Assembly: GCF_003814555.1 (NCBI RefSeq)
Contig: NZ_RKQN01000005.1
Coordinates: 60,651-124,650, forward strand
DNA: 64,000 bases
Source of the DNA: Vulcaniibacterium tengchongense
Lineage (GTDB): Bacteria > Pseudomonadota > Gammaproteobacteria > Xanthomonadales > Xanthomonadaceae
Direction: 5' to 3'
Part shown: positions 1 to 9,068 of the stretch, one piece after another
Position numbering within the stretch: position 1 is the first letter of the stretch
Layout: every line of letters starts with the position of its first letter
Position numbers and translations under genes: made by a program
The notes under the pieces: generated by a model
Told to the model about the DNA's origin: nothing
What the model saw: only the letters and a program-made list of their open reading frames with translations
The model's database searches: none

Positions 1-882
1 ACGCTTGCCGCGGTGCTCGCCGCTGCGCTGCGGCGCGGTGCGCGGCTTCGGCGGCGAGGCCGGCACGTCGCGGCCCGGCACCTGCACCAGGCGCAGCTCG
101 TCGCTGTCCAGCTGCAGCGCCGTCAGCTTGCCGCCCCAGACCGCGCCGGTGTCGATCGCGTGCACGCCGTGGCCGATGAACAGCCCGAGCGTGGACCAAT
201 GCCCGCAGACGATCTTCAGGTCGCGCTCGGCCCGTCCCGGGACCTCGTACCAGGGATACAGGCCCGCCGGCTGCGAGCCCGGGCTGCCCTTGTCCTCGAA
301 GGCGATGCGCCCGCGCGGGCTGCAGTAGCGCAGGCGGGTGAAGACGTTGATGATCGCGCGCCAGCGGTCCATGCCGGCGAGCTTGGGGTTCCATGCCGGC
401 TTGTCGCCGTACATGTTCTTCAGCAGGCGGCGGTACTGCTCGCCGTGCAGGCGTTCCTCGACCTCGCGCGCGTAGCGCTCCGCCAGCTGCGTGGTCCACT
501 GCGGCGCCAGGCCGGCATGGACCATCATCCAGCCCAGTTCGCGATCGACGTGCAGCAGCTTCTGCATGCGCAGCCAGCCGAGCAGCTCGTCGCGGTCCTC
601 GGCCAGGACGATGCGCTGCAGGTCGGGGTTGACCTTGCGCCGTTCCTCCTCGGTGCGCTCGCCGATCGCCAGCAGCGACAGGTCGTGGTTGCCGAGCACC
701 ACCGCGCTGTGCGCGCGCAGCGAGTGCACCAGGCGCAGCGTCTCCAGCGACTGGCCGCCGCGATTGACCAGGTCGCCGCAGAACCACAGCCGGTCGCGCG
801 CCGGATCGAAAGCGATCTTCTCCAGCAGGCGCTGGGTCGCGTCGTAGCAGCCTTGCAGATCGCCGATCGCCCAGATGCTCAT
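1..882 (-). CDS. apaH: Symmetrical bis(5'-nucleosyl)-tetraphosphatase ApaH (3' end beyond the window)
   Basis: The predicted enzyme hydrolyses Ap4A to two ADP in the cytoplasm and also removes Np4 caps from RNA. The N-terminus MSIWAIGDLQGCYD carries the first metal ligands of the calcineurin-like phosphoesterase fold. It is followed by FCGDLVNRG and by LGNHD, the GNHD motif that contains the general-acid histidine. A later GHWSTLG supplies a further metal-binding histidine. The reading frame is open to base 1, so 294 codons are seen and the C-terminus is missing. The ATG lies 8 nt after the apaG stop, and the gene is last in the lptD-surA-pdxA-rsmA-apaG-apaH series. Family assignment is secure. 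Confidence 0.95.
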   Translation of the reverse strand, partial: MSIWAIGDLQGCYDATQRLLEKIAFDPARDRLWFCGDLVNRGGQSLETLRLVHSLRAHSAVVLGNHDLSLLAIGERTEEERRKVNPDLQRIVLAEDRDELLGWLRMQKLLHVDRELGWMMVHAGLAPQWTTQLAERYAREVEERLHGEQYRRLLKNMYGDKPAWNPKLAGMDRWRAIINVFTRLRYCSPRGRIAFEDKGSPGSQPAGLYPWYEVPGRAERDLKIVCGHWSTLGLFIGHGVHAIDTGAVWGGKLTALQLDSDELRLVQVPGRDVPASPPKPRTAPQRSGEHRGKR

Positions 883-890
883 GCGCGCGC

Positions 891-1274
891 TCAGTGCAGG
901 GTGCGCGGGGCGGCGAGGGTGAACGCCGGGATCGGCGCCTCGAACCGGGTGCCGTCGTCGGCGAGCAGGTGGTAGCGGCCCTGCATCACGCCGTAGGCGG
1001 TCTCCAGGACCGCGCCGGAGGTGTATTCGAAGTCGTCGCCGGGCCGCAGCCACGGCTGCTCGCCGACCACGCCTTCGCCTTCGACTTCCTGCACCTTGCC
1101 GTTGCCGTCGGTGATCTGCCAATGCCGGCCGAGCAGCCGCGCCGGCACCCGGCCGCTGTTGCGGATGTGGATGGTGTAGGCGAACACGAAGCGGCCCTGG
1201 GCCGGCTCGGACTGGTCGTCGAGGTAGCGGGTGGCGACGGAGATGTCGAGCGCGTAGTCGGTGGAACGTTCCAT
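891..1274 (-). CDS. apaG: Co2+/Mg2+ efflux-associated protein ApaG
   Basis: This 127-residue protein is a single ApaG/DUF525 immunoglobulin-like beta-sandwich domain. The motifs FAYTIHIRNSG, LLGRHWQITDGNG and the conserved stretch around GVVGEQPWLRPG are visible. The ATG at 1274 is chosen because upstream in-frame sequence is low-complexity and lies in the short rsmA-apaG gap. Loss of the enterobacterial homologue affects cobalt and magnesium efflux, but its molecular role is unclear. It sits between rsmA (34 nt upstream) and apaH (8 nt downstream), the classic order. Confidence 0.95.
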   Translation of the reverse strand: MERSTDYALDISVATRYLDDQSEPAQGRFVFAYTIHIRNSGRVPARLLGRHWQITDGNGKVQEVEGEGVVGEQPWLRPGDDFEYTSGAVLETAYGVMQGRYHLLADDGTRFEAPIPAFTLAAPRTLH

Positions 1275-1308
1275 GCGGGACAGTGTAGGGCGTGCGGCGT
1301 GGCGTAGG

Positions 1309-2121
1309 TCAACGCGTCGTGGAGGCGTGCGCGGCCAGGCGGTTGGCCAGGCGCACGAAGTCGGCGACCTCGAGCTGCTCGGCGCGGGCGTCGGGGCGCA
1401 CGCCGGCGGCCTCGATCGCGCCGGCGCCGCAGAGTTTCGACAGGGCGTTGCGCAGGGTCTTGCGGCGCTGGCCGAAGGCGTCGCGCACCAGCGCGGCGAA
1501 CAGCGCCGCATCGTCGATGCCGACCTCCCGCGCCGGGCGCGGCACCAGCCGCACCACGGCCGAATCCACCTTCGGCGGCGGCCGGAACGCGCCGGGCGGC
1601 ACGTCGAACAGCGGCGTGACCCGGCAGTAGGCCTGCAGCATCACGCTGAGCCGGCCGTACACCTTGCCGCCCGGTGCGGCGGCCATGCGCTCGACCACTT
1701 CCTTCTGCAGCATGAAGTGCATGTCGCGGATCGCGGCGGCGTGCCCGAGGGCGTGGAACAGGATCGGCGTCGACAGGTTGTAGGGCAGGTTGCCGACCAG
1801 GCGGATCGGCCCATCGGCCGCCAGCGCGCCGAAGTCGACGTCGAGCACGTCGCGGTGGATCACCTCGAGCGCGCCGTGGGCGCGCGCCGCTTCGGTGAGC
1901 GGGAAGATCAGGTCGCGATCGAACTCGATCACGGTGAGCTCGCCGTGGCGGTCGAGCAGCGGGAAGGTGATCGCGCCCTGGCCGGGGCCGATCTCGACCA
2001 GGCGGTCGCCCGGCTGCGGGTTCACCGCCTGCACGATCTTGTCGATGATCCGGCGCTCGTGCAGGAAGTGCTGGCCGAGGTGTTTCTTCGCAGGCTCGGT
2101 GAAGTGCGGGGAGCGGGTCAT
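1309..2121 (-). CDS. rsmA: 16S rRNA (adenine1518/1519-N6)-dimethyltransferase RsmA (KsgA)
   Basis: The enzyme dimethylates two adjacent adenines in the 3' terminal hairpin of 16S rRNA during late 30S assembly, using SAM. The 270-residue product has the family N-terminus KKHLGQHFL, the SAM-binding loop VEIGPGQGAIT, the acidic residue of motif II in VIEFDRDL, and the catalytic NLPYNLSTPI motif. Length is normal for KsgA. The ATG at 2121 is the only start that leaves the conserved N-terminus intact. It is separated from pdxA by 302 nt, so it may have its own promoter there. Confidence 0.97.
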   Translation of the reverse strand: MTRSPHFTEPAKKHLGQHFLHERRIIDKIVQAVNPQPGDRLVEIGPGQGAITFPLLDRHGELTVIEFDRDLIFPLTEAARAHGALEVIHRDVLDVDFGALAADGPIRLVGNLPYNLSTPILFHALGHAAAIRDMHFMLQKEVVERMAAAPGGKVYGRLSVMLQAYCRVTPLFDVPPGAFRPPPKVDSAVVRLVPRPAREVGIDDAALFAALVRDAFGQRRKTLRNALSKLCGAGAIEAAGVRPDARAEQLEVADFVRLANRLAAHASTTR

Positions 2122-2222
2122 GGCATGGTCGTCTGGAGCCGCGGGTTCGCGGACGGGCGCGCTTGCGATCGGACGCGCATTGTCGCCCGAACGGCGTTGG
2201 CGATGAGCGTCGCCCGGCCCCA

Positions 2223-2271
2223 GGCTTGCGCGAGGTGCCGTGAATACGTCGGTGTAAGCCCCTCCGGCGGC
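2223..2271 (-). repeat. Dispersed intergenic repeat, copy 1, in the pdxA-rsmA gap (2122-2423)
   Basis: This stretch, read on the minus strand, has the same length and about two thirds identity to 20315-20363 on the plus strand. Read on the plus strand, its first 28 bases match 22 of 28 with 50399-50426. The conserved core is a GCCGTGAATACGT-like segment, followed on the same strand about 16 bases later by a CGGCGGC arm. All three copies lie between genes. The rest of the 302-nt gap shows no convincing gene. Confidence 0.55.
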
Positions 2272-2423
2272 GCCTCGGCCCTTGCCCATGCACGCCGGCG
2301 CGGGGTGACGGGGCGGGCGCAAGGGCGGGGCGCGTTGCGCGGGCGGGATGCGGCCGGGAAGACGGCGTCCACCGCATCGCGTTGCGGTTTCCAACGCTGG
2401 CTGTTGCCGGTCGAACCCGGGGG

Positions 2424-3398
2424 TCAACCCCTGCGGGCGCGTGCGATGCGCGCGCAGGTCTCGGCCGCGGCGAACAGGCTGCCGGGGTCGGCCAGGCCCT
2501 TGCCGGCCAGTTCGAGCGCGGTGCCGTGGTCGACCGCCACGCGCGGGTAGGGCAGACCCAAGGTGAGGTTGACCGCGCGCTCGAAGCCGCTGAACTTCAG
2601 CACCGGCAGGCCCTGGTCGTGGTACATCGCCAGCACCGCGTCGAAGCCGCGCAGCTTGGCGGGGAGGAACGCGGTGTCGGCCGGCAGCGGGCCGACCAGG
2701 CGCAGGCCTTCGGCGCGCAGCCGCGCCAGCACCGGCTCGATCGTCTCGATCTCCTCGCGGCCCAGGTGCCCCGCCTCGCCGGCGTGCGGGTTGAGGCCGA
2801 GCACCGCGATCGTCGGCGCCCGGATGGCGAAGTCGCGGCGCAGCGCGGCCTCGACGATGCGCAGCGTGCGCGCCAGTCCCCCGGCGGTGATCGCGTCGGC
2901 GACCGCGCGCAGCGGCAGGTGGGTGGTGGCCAGCGCGACCCGCAGGGTGTCGTTGGCCAGCATCATCACCACCTCGCAGCCGGCCTGCTCGGCGAGCAGT
3001 TCGGTGGTGCCGGTGTAGGGAATGCCGCCTTCGTTGATCGCCGCCTTGTGCACCGGACCGGTCACCAGGCCGTCGCAGCGGCCGTCGAGGCAGTCCTGCG
3101 CGGCCTGGCGCAGCGCGCCGATCACCGCCGCGGCGTTGCGCGGGTCGGGCCGGCCGAACGCGGGCGGCGCGGCGTTGGCGACCGGTTGCAGCGCCAGGGT
3201 GCCGGGCGCGCGCGCGCCGCTGTCGGCCGGGGCCAGGCGCAGCGGCAGGGCCAGCGCGGCGGCGGCGGCGCGCAGGGTCCCGGGGTCGGCGTAGGCGACC
3301 AGATCGTGGTCGCGCGGCCGTTGCGCCAGGCGCACGCACAGCTCCGGCCCGACGCCGGCCGGCTCGCCCGGCACCAGCGCGAGCCGCAAGGGGCGCAT
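2424..3398 (-). CDS. pdxA: 4-hydroxythreonine-4-phosphate dehydrogenase PdxA
   Basis: The enzyme oxidises 4-phosphooxy-L-threonine with NAD(P)+ in the DXP-dependent pyridoxal phosphate pathway. The 324-residue protein shows the N-terminal PGEPAGVGPE, the substrate loop VTGPVHKAAINEGG, TTHLPL with the first metal-binding histidine, and YHDQGLPVLK with the metal-binding HDQ. VDHGTALELAGKG marks the C-terminal conserved segment. The usual GDPAGIGPE reads GEPAGVGPE here, a mild change. The ATG is 1 nt after the surA stop, which indicates co-translation with surA. Confidence 0.97.
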   Translation of the reverse strand: MRPLRLALVPGEPAGVGPELCVRLAQRPRDHDLVAYADPGTLRAAAAALALPLRLAPADSGARAPGTLALQPVANAAPPAFGRPDPRNAAAVIGALRQAAQDCLDGRCDGLVTGPVHKAAINEGGIPYTGTTELLAEQAGCEVVMMLANDTLRVALATTHLPLRAVADAITAGGLARTLRIVEAALRRDFAIRAPTIAVLGLNPHAGEAGHLGREEIETIEPVLARLRAEGLRLVGPLPADTAFLPAKLRGFDAVLAMYHDQGLPVLKFSGFERAVNLTLGLPYPRVAVDHGTALELAGKGLADPGSLFAAAETCARIARARRG

Positions 3399-3399
3399 C

Positions 3400-4770
3400 T
3401 CAGCCGCCGGAAGCGGCGGGCGCCTGCTGCGGCGCGTCCTGCTGCGCGCCGGCGCCGACGCGCACGTCGACGTAGGCCTCGCCGCGCATCTCGCGCAGGA
3501 AGCGGTTCCACTCGTCCTCGAGCTTGCGCCGGCCGATGGTCTCGCGCACCTGGGCGCGGCGGTTCTGCTCGCCGACGTCGGCCTCGCGGGTGCCGACCAG
3601 CTGCACCACGTGCCATCCGGCCTGGGTGCGGAACGGCTGCGAGATCTGGTTCGGCTGCAGCGCGGCGACCACGTTGCCGAAGTCGGGGCCGAAGTCGTCG
3701 CGCGCGAACCAGCCGATGTCGCCGCCGCGGTCGCGCGAGCTCAGGTCCTCGGAATTCTCCTTGGCCAGCTGGACGAAGTCGGCGCCGCCGGCGAGGCGGG
3801 CGCGCAGGGTCTCGGCCTTGGCCTTGGCCTCGGCGTCCGTGGTGTCGCCGTCGACGCGGATCAGGATGTGCCGCGCCTGGTACTGCGTGACCAGGCTCGG
3901 CCCGGCCTGCGAGGCGTCGCGGGTCTCGACCAGCTTGACCAGCTGGAAGCCGCTCGGGCCGCGGATCGGCGCGGTGACCTGGCCCGGCTGCATGGTGCGC
4001 ATGAGCGAGGCGAACGCGGTCGGGATCTCGTCCTGGCTGCGCCAGCCGAGGTCGCCGCCCTCCAGCGCGTTCGGGCTGTCGGAATAGCGCACCGCGGCGG
4101 CGGCGAAGTCCATCTCGCCGCGGTCGATCAGGCCCTTGATGCCCTCGATCTTCTTCTGCGCGGTGGCGATCTGCTCGGGCGTGGCGCCTTCGGGCAGCGC
4201 CACCAGGATGTGCGCGAGGTGGTACTGCGTGCCGGAGTTGGCCTGCGCCGCCATCGCGGCATCGACCTCCGCCTCGCTGACCACCACGCGGCTCTGCGCG
4301 AAGCGCTGGCGCAGGCGCTGGATCAGCAGCTCGTCGCGGATCGAGTTGCGGAAGTCGGAGAACGCGGTGCCTTCGCGCGCCAGCTGCTGCCGCAGCTGGT
4401 CCAGGCCGATGCGGTTCTGCGCGGCGATCGCGGCGATCGCCTGGTCGACCTCCTGGTCGCCGACGCGCACGCCCGTGCCCTGGGCGCGCGCGACCTGCAG
4501 CTTGACCAGGATCAGGCGCTCGAGCACCTGGCGTTCGAGCACATCGCGCGGCGGCAGCTGGTTCTCGCGCCCGGCGTACTGGTTCAGGATGTTGGCGACC
4601 GCGCGATCCAGCTCGCTCTTGAGGACCACGTCCTCGTCGACCACCGCGGCGATGCCGTCGATCGGCTGCAGCCCGCCTTGCGGCGCCTGCGCCAGCGCGT
4701 CCGTGCCGGTGAACGGAAGGGCGCCGGACAGCAGCGCCGCGGCGAGGGCACAGGCGAGTACTTTCTTCAT
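3400..4770 (-). CDS. surA: Periplasmic peptidylprolyl isomerase and outer-membrane protein chaperone SurA
   Basis: SurA escorts unfolded outer-membrane proteins, including LptD, through the periplasm. The 456-residue product starts with a signal peptide (MKKVLACALAAALLSG) with cleavage likely after ALA near residue 27. A SurA N-domain follows, containing IAAVVDEDVVLKSELD, then two parvulin (PpiC) domains with YHLAHILVALP and YQARHILIRVDG as their first strands. The start overlaps the lptD stop in an ATGA arrangement. The stop is 1 nt from pdxA. The assignment is secure. Confidence 0.97.
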   Translation of the reverse strand: MKKVLACALAAALLSGALPFTGTDALAQAPQGGLQPIDGIAAVVDEDVVLKSELDRAVANILNQYAGRENQLPPRDVLERQVLERLILVKLQVARAQGTGVRVGDQEVDQAIAAIAAQNRIGLDQLRQQLAREGTAFSDFRNSIRDELLIQRLRQRFAQSRVVVSEAEVDAAMAAQANSGTQYHLAHILVALPEGATPEQIATAQKKIEGIKGLIDRGEMDFAAAAVRYSDSPNALEGGDLGWRSQDEIPTAFASLMRTMQPGQVTAPIRGPSGFQLVKLVETRDASQAGPSLVTQYQARHILIRVDGDTTDAEAKAKAETLRARLAGGADFVQLAKENSEDLSSRDRGGDIGWFARDDFGPDFGNVVAALQPNQISQPFRTQAGWHVVQLVGTREADVGEQNRRAQVRETIGRRKLEDEWNRFLREMRGEAYVDVRVGAGAQQDAPQQAPAASGG

Positions 4771-7241
4771 AGGGTCGGGTCGGTTTGGTCGACTTGGCCG
4801 CCGCCGTTGTTCAGGCTCTGGGTCGAGCTGGGCGGCACGAGATAGAGGTCGTCGCGATCGTAGCCGAGGATAGCACGGCGCAGCACCCGCTCCGTGTTCT
4901 GCCCGACCGAGCTCAGGCCCTTGAGCTCGAACTCGAACATGATCCGCGTGTCCAGTTCGCCGTCGCGGTCGCGCAGGTAGCGGCGGCCGACCAGGCGCGC
5001 GGCGAGGCAGCAGCTTTCCCACTGCACGCCGGCGATGGTCTCCAGCGGCTTGTCGTCGCGCAGCGAGTAGTAGTAGCGGCCGACCACGCTCCAGGTTTGG
5101 TTGATCGGGTACAGGAAGGAGAAGTCGACCTGTTCCAGCAGCGCCTTGGTGTCCGGGTCGTCGATGCCGGGCCGGTAGCCGGCGTTGCGGCGGTAGCGGT
5201 AGCCGATGTTGACGATGCCGGCGTCGCCGAACAGGTAGCGCGCGCGCAGCGTGGCCAGGTCCTTGTCGCGCACCTTCGGGTCCCACATGTAGCTGGCGCC
5301 GATGGTCCAGCGGTCGTTCGGCGAGACGCTGGTCTCGGCGACCCAGGCCGACTTGCCGCGCTCGATCGGCGTCTCGTACGGCAGGGTGACGCGGACGTCG
5401 TCGAAGTACGTGATCTGGCCGATGCTCGCGGCCAGGCGCTCGCGGCCGTCCTCCTCGCTGATGAAGCGGGTGGTGAGCGCGGTGGTGACCTGGTTGGCGT
5501 CGGTCTGGCGGTCGGCGCCGGTGTAGCGGTTGTCGCGGAACAGCTGGCCCCAGCTGAAGGTCATGGTGTTGGTGTCGAACACCGGCAACCCGCTCTGGTC
5601 GCGGTACGGCGCGCGCAGGTAGTAGATGCGCGGCTCCAGCGTGTTGAGGAAGCGCTCGCCGCGGAATTCGATGTTGCGGTCGAAGTACAGGCCGGCGTCG
5701 AGGGAGAAGATCGGCAGGCTGCGCGTCGGGTTGCGCTCGCCCAGCTGCTGCAGGAGCTCCGGCGTCACCGCGCCGCCGAAGCGGCTCACGTACTCCTCGG
5801 CGCGGGTCTGCGCGCTGCCTTCGAGCTGGTAGGCGGTGTAGCGCCAGGCCAGCTTCGGGCGCAGGAACCAGCTCGCGCCTTCCAGCGGCATGGCGACGTA
5901 GGGCTTGAGGTCGAGGCGGCTGCCGCCGAGGAACTCGGTGTGCTCGAAGCGCACCGCCTCGCCGTCGATGCCGGCCTGCAGCCAGGCGCCGAACGGCCGC
6001 GCCCAGCTGCCGTACGCGCGCGGCAGGCGGTCGAACTGCAGGCTGCGCTCGCTGAGGGTGTAGTCGGTCAGCTGGTAGTGGTCGGCCATGAGGCCGGCCT
6101 GCCAGTACTCGCCGCGGCCGTACAGGCCGAGGTCGCTGCGGATCGAATAGTTCGAGATGCCGTACAGGCTGTTGCTGAAGTCCTCGAAGTAGTGCGTGTC
6201 GCTGACCCAGCCGAGGTTGGTGTTGCCGTACCACGTGTCGTTGACGTGGTGGACCGCGGTCAGGCCGAACTGCCCGCGGTCCTTCTCCGGCAGGGTCGCG
6301 CCGGGGATCGGGTTGCCCGCGAGATCGAGCAGGTAGCGGTCCGGCTCGTTGCCGGGCAGGCGGTCGCTCGGCATCCAGTTGCCGAACACCTCGCCGCGCC
6401 CGTTCGGGTACAGCCAGCGGAACTCGGCGCCGAGGTTGAAGCCGCGGTCGCTCATGTAGCGCGGGTACAGCGTGGCGTCGTAGTTCGGCGCCAGGTTCAG
6501 GTAGATCGGCTGGCGCCAGTCGAAGCCGTTGCGGCCGGACATCGACACCGAGGGATACAGCAGGCCGGTGCGGCGGCGGTCGTCGATCGGGAACATGAAC
6601 CAGGGCACGTACAGCACCGGGATCTTGCCGATGCGCACGGTCGCGTTGCGCGCCACGCCCATGCCTTCCTCGGTGTCGAGGTCGATGCGGTGCGCGCGCA
6701 GTTCCCAGGCGCGCTGGCGCGGGTCGCAGGTGGAGTAGCTGGAACCGACCAGCGCGCCCTGCGCGCCGTGCAGCTCGATGCGCTCGGCGCCGCCGTTGCC
6801 GCGGCGCTCGGTGAGCTGGTAGCGCACGCCTTCGATGCGGTGCGTGTCCGCGTTCTGGTTGCCCTCGGCGCGCTCGGCGACGATGCGCATGCCCGAGTCC
6901 TGGTAGCGCACGTTGCCGATCGCGGTGTAGTGGCCGCTCTCCTCGTTGTAGGTGAGCTTGTCGGTGCCCAGGAACTGGTCGCCGCGGCTCAGCCGCACGT
7001 TGTCCTGGACCACGATGTCCTGGTCGGCGGCGCCGCGCTCGAGCTGGTCGCCTTCGATGTCGGTCGGCTGCTGCGCGCGTCCGGCCATGTCGCCGACCGG
7101 GGCGGGGGCGTCCTCGAACGAGGGGACCGCGTCGAAGATCGGGCACAGCCCCCAGTTCTCCTCGTCGCCGTCGGCCGCGTGGGCCGGCAAGGCCAGGGCG
7201 ATGCACAGCGGCAGGGGCAGCAGACGGAGGCTGGGGCGCAC
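4767..7241 (-). CDS. lptD: LPS-assembly outer membrane protein LptD, GTG start
   Basis: LptD forms the outer-membrane barrel of the Lpt bridge, which inserts lipopolysaccharide into the outer leaflet together with LptE. The 824-residue protein has a signal peptide, a periplasmic OstA/jelly-roll region (about 60-200) and a C-terminal barrel. Four cysteines at about 33, 172, 744 and 745 match the set that forms interdomain disulfides in Escherichia coli LptD. The start codon is GTG: no in-frame ATG exists just upstream and the signal peptide begins at once. No clear Shine-Dalgarno is seen. It overlaps surA by 4 nt. Confidence 0.96.
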   Translation of the reverse strand: MRPSLRLLPLPLCIALALPAHAADGDEENWGLCPIFDAVPSFEDAPAPVGDMAGRAQQPTDIEGDQLERGAADQDIVVQDNVRLSRGDQFLGTDKLTYNEESGHYTAIGNVRYQDSGMRIVAERAEGNQNADTHRIEGVRYQLTERRGNGGAERIELHGAQGALVGSSYSTCDPRQRAWELRAHRIDLDTEEGMGVARNATVRIGKIPVLYVPWFMFPIDDRRRTGLLYPSVSMSGRNGFDWRQPIYLNLAPNYDATLYPRYMSDRGFNLGAEFRWLYPNGRGEVFGNWMPSDRLPGNEPDRYLLDLAGNPIPGATLPEKDRGQFGLTAVHHVNDTWYGNTNLGWVSDTHYFEDFSNSLYGISNYSIRSDLGLYGRGEYWQAGLMADHYQLTDYTLSERSLQFDRLPRAYGSWARPFGAWLQAGIDGEAVRFEHTEFLGGSRLDLKPYVAMPLEGASWFLRPKLAWRYTAYQLEGSAQTRAEEYVSRFGGAVTPELLQQLGERNPTRSLPIFSLDAGLYFDRNIEFRGERFLNTLEPRIYYLRAPYRDQSGLPVFDTNTMTFSWGQLFRDNRYTGADRQTDANQVTTALTTRFISEEDGRERLAASIGQITYFDDVRVTLPYETPIERGKSAWVAETSVSPNDRWTIGASYMWDPKVRDKDLATLRARYLFGDAGIVNIGYRYRRNAGYRPGIDDPDTKALLEQVDFSFLYPINQTWSVVGRYYYSLRDDKPLETIAGVQWESCCLAARLVGRRYLRDRDGELDTRIMFEFELKGLSSVGQNTERVLRRAILGYDRDDLYLVPPSSTQSLNNGGGQVDQTDPTL

Positions 7242-7365
7242 GAGGACGTGGTGGGGGCGTCGGCGATGAACGGGCCGCTAGCTTGCCCCATCCCTTGTGC
7301 ACGGGCAATGCGAGCGCCATGTACCCGGCATCGCCGTTCATTTTCCGCGCAGCGAGGCCGCACCC

Positions 7366-7782
7366 ATGTCCGCACCGACCCCGAACTCCCCGGCCGCGAA
7401 GACCGACGCCGAATGGCGCGAGCAGCTCACCCCGGAGCAGTACGCGGTGTGCCGCTGCTCGGCCACCGAGCGCGCGTTCACCGGCAAGTATTGGAACCAC
7501 AAGGCGCCGGGCACCTACGTCTGCGTCGCCTGCCGGGCGCCGCTGTTCTCGTCCGAGGCCAAGTACGACTCCGGCAGCGGCTGGCCGAGCTACTGGGAGC
7601 CGATCGCGGCGGATGCGGTGGCGGAGCGCCCGGACGACAGCCACGGCATGCGCCGCATCGAGGTCCGCTGCGCGCACTGCGATTCGCACCTCGGGCACGT
7701 GTTCCCCGACGGCCCGCGCCCGACCGGGCTGCGTTACTGCATCAATTCGGCGGCGCTGGACTTCGTGCCGGCCGGGAGCTGA
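7366..7782 (+). CDS. msrB: Peptide-methionine (R)-S-oxide reductase MsrB
   Basis: MsrB reduces methionine-R-sulfoxide in proteins. The 138-residue protein has the zinc-binding pairs C53/C56 (CVAC) and C102/C105 (CAHC), the signature SGSGWPSYW, and the catalytic cysteine C125 in RYCINSAAL. The ATG at 7366 is preferred over an upstream in-frame start at 7297, which would add 23 unrelated residues inside the lptD-msrB divergent promoter region. It lacks a signal peptide, so it is predicted cytoplasmic. MsrA is encoded separately at 19399. Confidence 0.96.
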   Translation: MSAPTPNSPAAKTDAEWREQLTPEQYAVCRCSATERAFTGKYWNHKAPGTYVCVACRAPLFSSEAKYDSGSGWPSYWEPIAADAVAERPDDSHGMRRIEVRCAHCDSHLGHVFPDGPRPTGLRYCINSAALDFVPAGS

Positions 7783-7885
7783 GTCGGGCCGCGCAGGCGC
7801 GGCGGGCGCCCGGGCGAGCGAGCCAGGCCCGCGGCGGTCGGCCCGGGCGCAGACGCACGCCTGCCCACGCCGGGACGATGCCGGA

Positions 7886-8809
7886 TCAGCCGGCGCCGGC
7901 CAGCAGCGCGCCGACATGGGCGACGCTGCACTCGCGCAACGCCGCCAGGTCGTAGCCGCCTTCCAGCATCGACACGATGCGGCCGCGGGCGTGGCGGTCG
8001 GCGCAGGCGCGCAGCGCCTCGCTCAGCCAGCGGTAGTCGTCGGCGTCGAGCTCGAGCCCGGCCAGCGGATCGCGCTTGTGCGCGTCGAAGCCGGCGGATA
8101 TCAGCAGCAGCTGCGGCCGGAACGAGTCCAGCGCCGGCAGCAGCGCCTCGCTCCAGGCGCGGCGGAACGCGGCGCCGTCGCTGCCCGGCGGCAGCGGCGC
8201 GTTGACGACGTTGCCGACGCCGCGCTCGTTGGCGGCGCCGGTGCCGGGGTACAGCGGCCGCTGGTGCGAGCTGAGGTACAGCACGCGCGGGTCGGTGTCG
8301 AAGATCGCCTGGGTGCCGTTGCCGTGGTGGACGTCGAAGTCGACCACCGCGACCCGGCTCAGCCCGTGCTTGTCGCAGGCGTGGGCGGCGGCCACGGCGA
8401 TGTTGTTGAACAGGCAGAAGCCCATCGCCGCCACATCGGTGGCGTGGTGGCCCGGCGGGCGCACCGCGCAGAACGCGCGGCGCGCCTCCCCGTGCAGCAC
8501 CGCGTCCACCGCGGCCACGCCGGCGCCGGCGGCGCGCAGGGCCGCCTCGGCCGAGCCGGGGCCGAGCACGGTGTCCGGGTCCAGCGCCATCGGCGCTTCG
8601 ACCGGCGTGTCCAGCACCAGCGCCAACAACGCGTCCTCATGCACGCGCAGCAGCTGGCCGCGGCTGGCGCGCGGCGCCTCGTGCCATTCGAGTCCGGCAG
8701 GAAAGGCGGCGCGCAGCGCCTCGATCACCGCGACCAGCCGCAACGGCCGCTCGACGTGGCCGGGGCCGGGATCGTGGCGGGTGCAGGCCGGGTGGGTATA
8801 GATGCGCAT
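7886..8809 (-). CDS. Histone deacetylase-family amidohydrolase
   Basis: The 307-residue protein belongs to the class II HDAC / acetoin utilisation / acetylpolyamine amidohydrolase superfamily of zinc hydrolases. It shows RPPGHHA (tandem active-site histidines), DFDVHHGNGTQ (zinc ligands Asp and His), SAGFDAH (third zinc ligand) and a late GGYDL. The substrate could be an acetyl-lysine protein, an acetylpolyamine or another amide; the sequence does not decide. It is monocistronic, with a 259-nt gap upstream (8810-9068) in which I see no gene. Confidence 0.92.
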   Translation of the reverse strand: MRIYTHPACTRHDPGPGHVERPLRLVAVIEALRAAFPAGLEWHEAPRASRGQLLRVHEDALLALVLDTPVEAPMALDPDTVLGPGSAEAALRAAGAGVAAVDAVLHGEARRAFCAVRPPGHHATDVAAMGFCLFNNIAVAAAHACDKHGLSRVAVVDFDVHHGNGTQAIFDTDPRVLYLSSHQRPLYPGTGAANERGVGNVVNAPLPPGSDGAAFRRAWSEALLPALDSFRPQLLLISAGFDAHKRDPLAGLELDADDYRWLSEALRACADRHARGRIVSMLEGGYDLAALRECSVAHVGALLAGAG

Positions 8810-9068
8810 GCTCAGCGCTCCGTCCGCGCGCGCGGGCGCCGGGGCAGGCGCACGCGAATGCCGCTGCGGGCGGGCCCGCCCCGCCTCGGCGGCCGGCGGG
8901 CGGCGTCGGGCCGGAGGCCAACGGCCGGAAGCGAGCGGCCGTGGCGCGGGAACGTCGGGCGCGCGTCGAGCGCGTCGAGCGCGGCGGGCGGCGGTCGCGC
9001 ATACGCCTCCCCGGGCGCGTCGTCCGGCCTCGGCGGCAATCGGCGCTCGAAGCGGACGGACATGGGCG

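Noticed and set aside
3400..7917. A 1505-codon open frame on the minus strand spanning surA and lptD
   Set aside because: Only the surA part (from 4770) is protein-like. The rest is lptD read in another frame, an effect of high GC and few stop codons.
4785..7955. Very long plus-strand open frame opposite lptD
   Set aside because: It has the Val/Ala/Arg/Gln-rich composition of antisense frames in GC-rich DNA and no recognisable domain; lptD explains the codon pattern.
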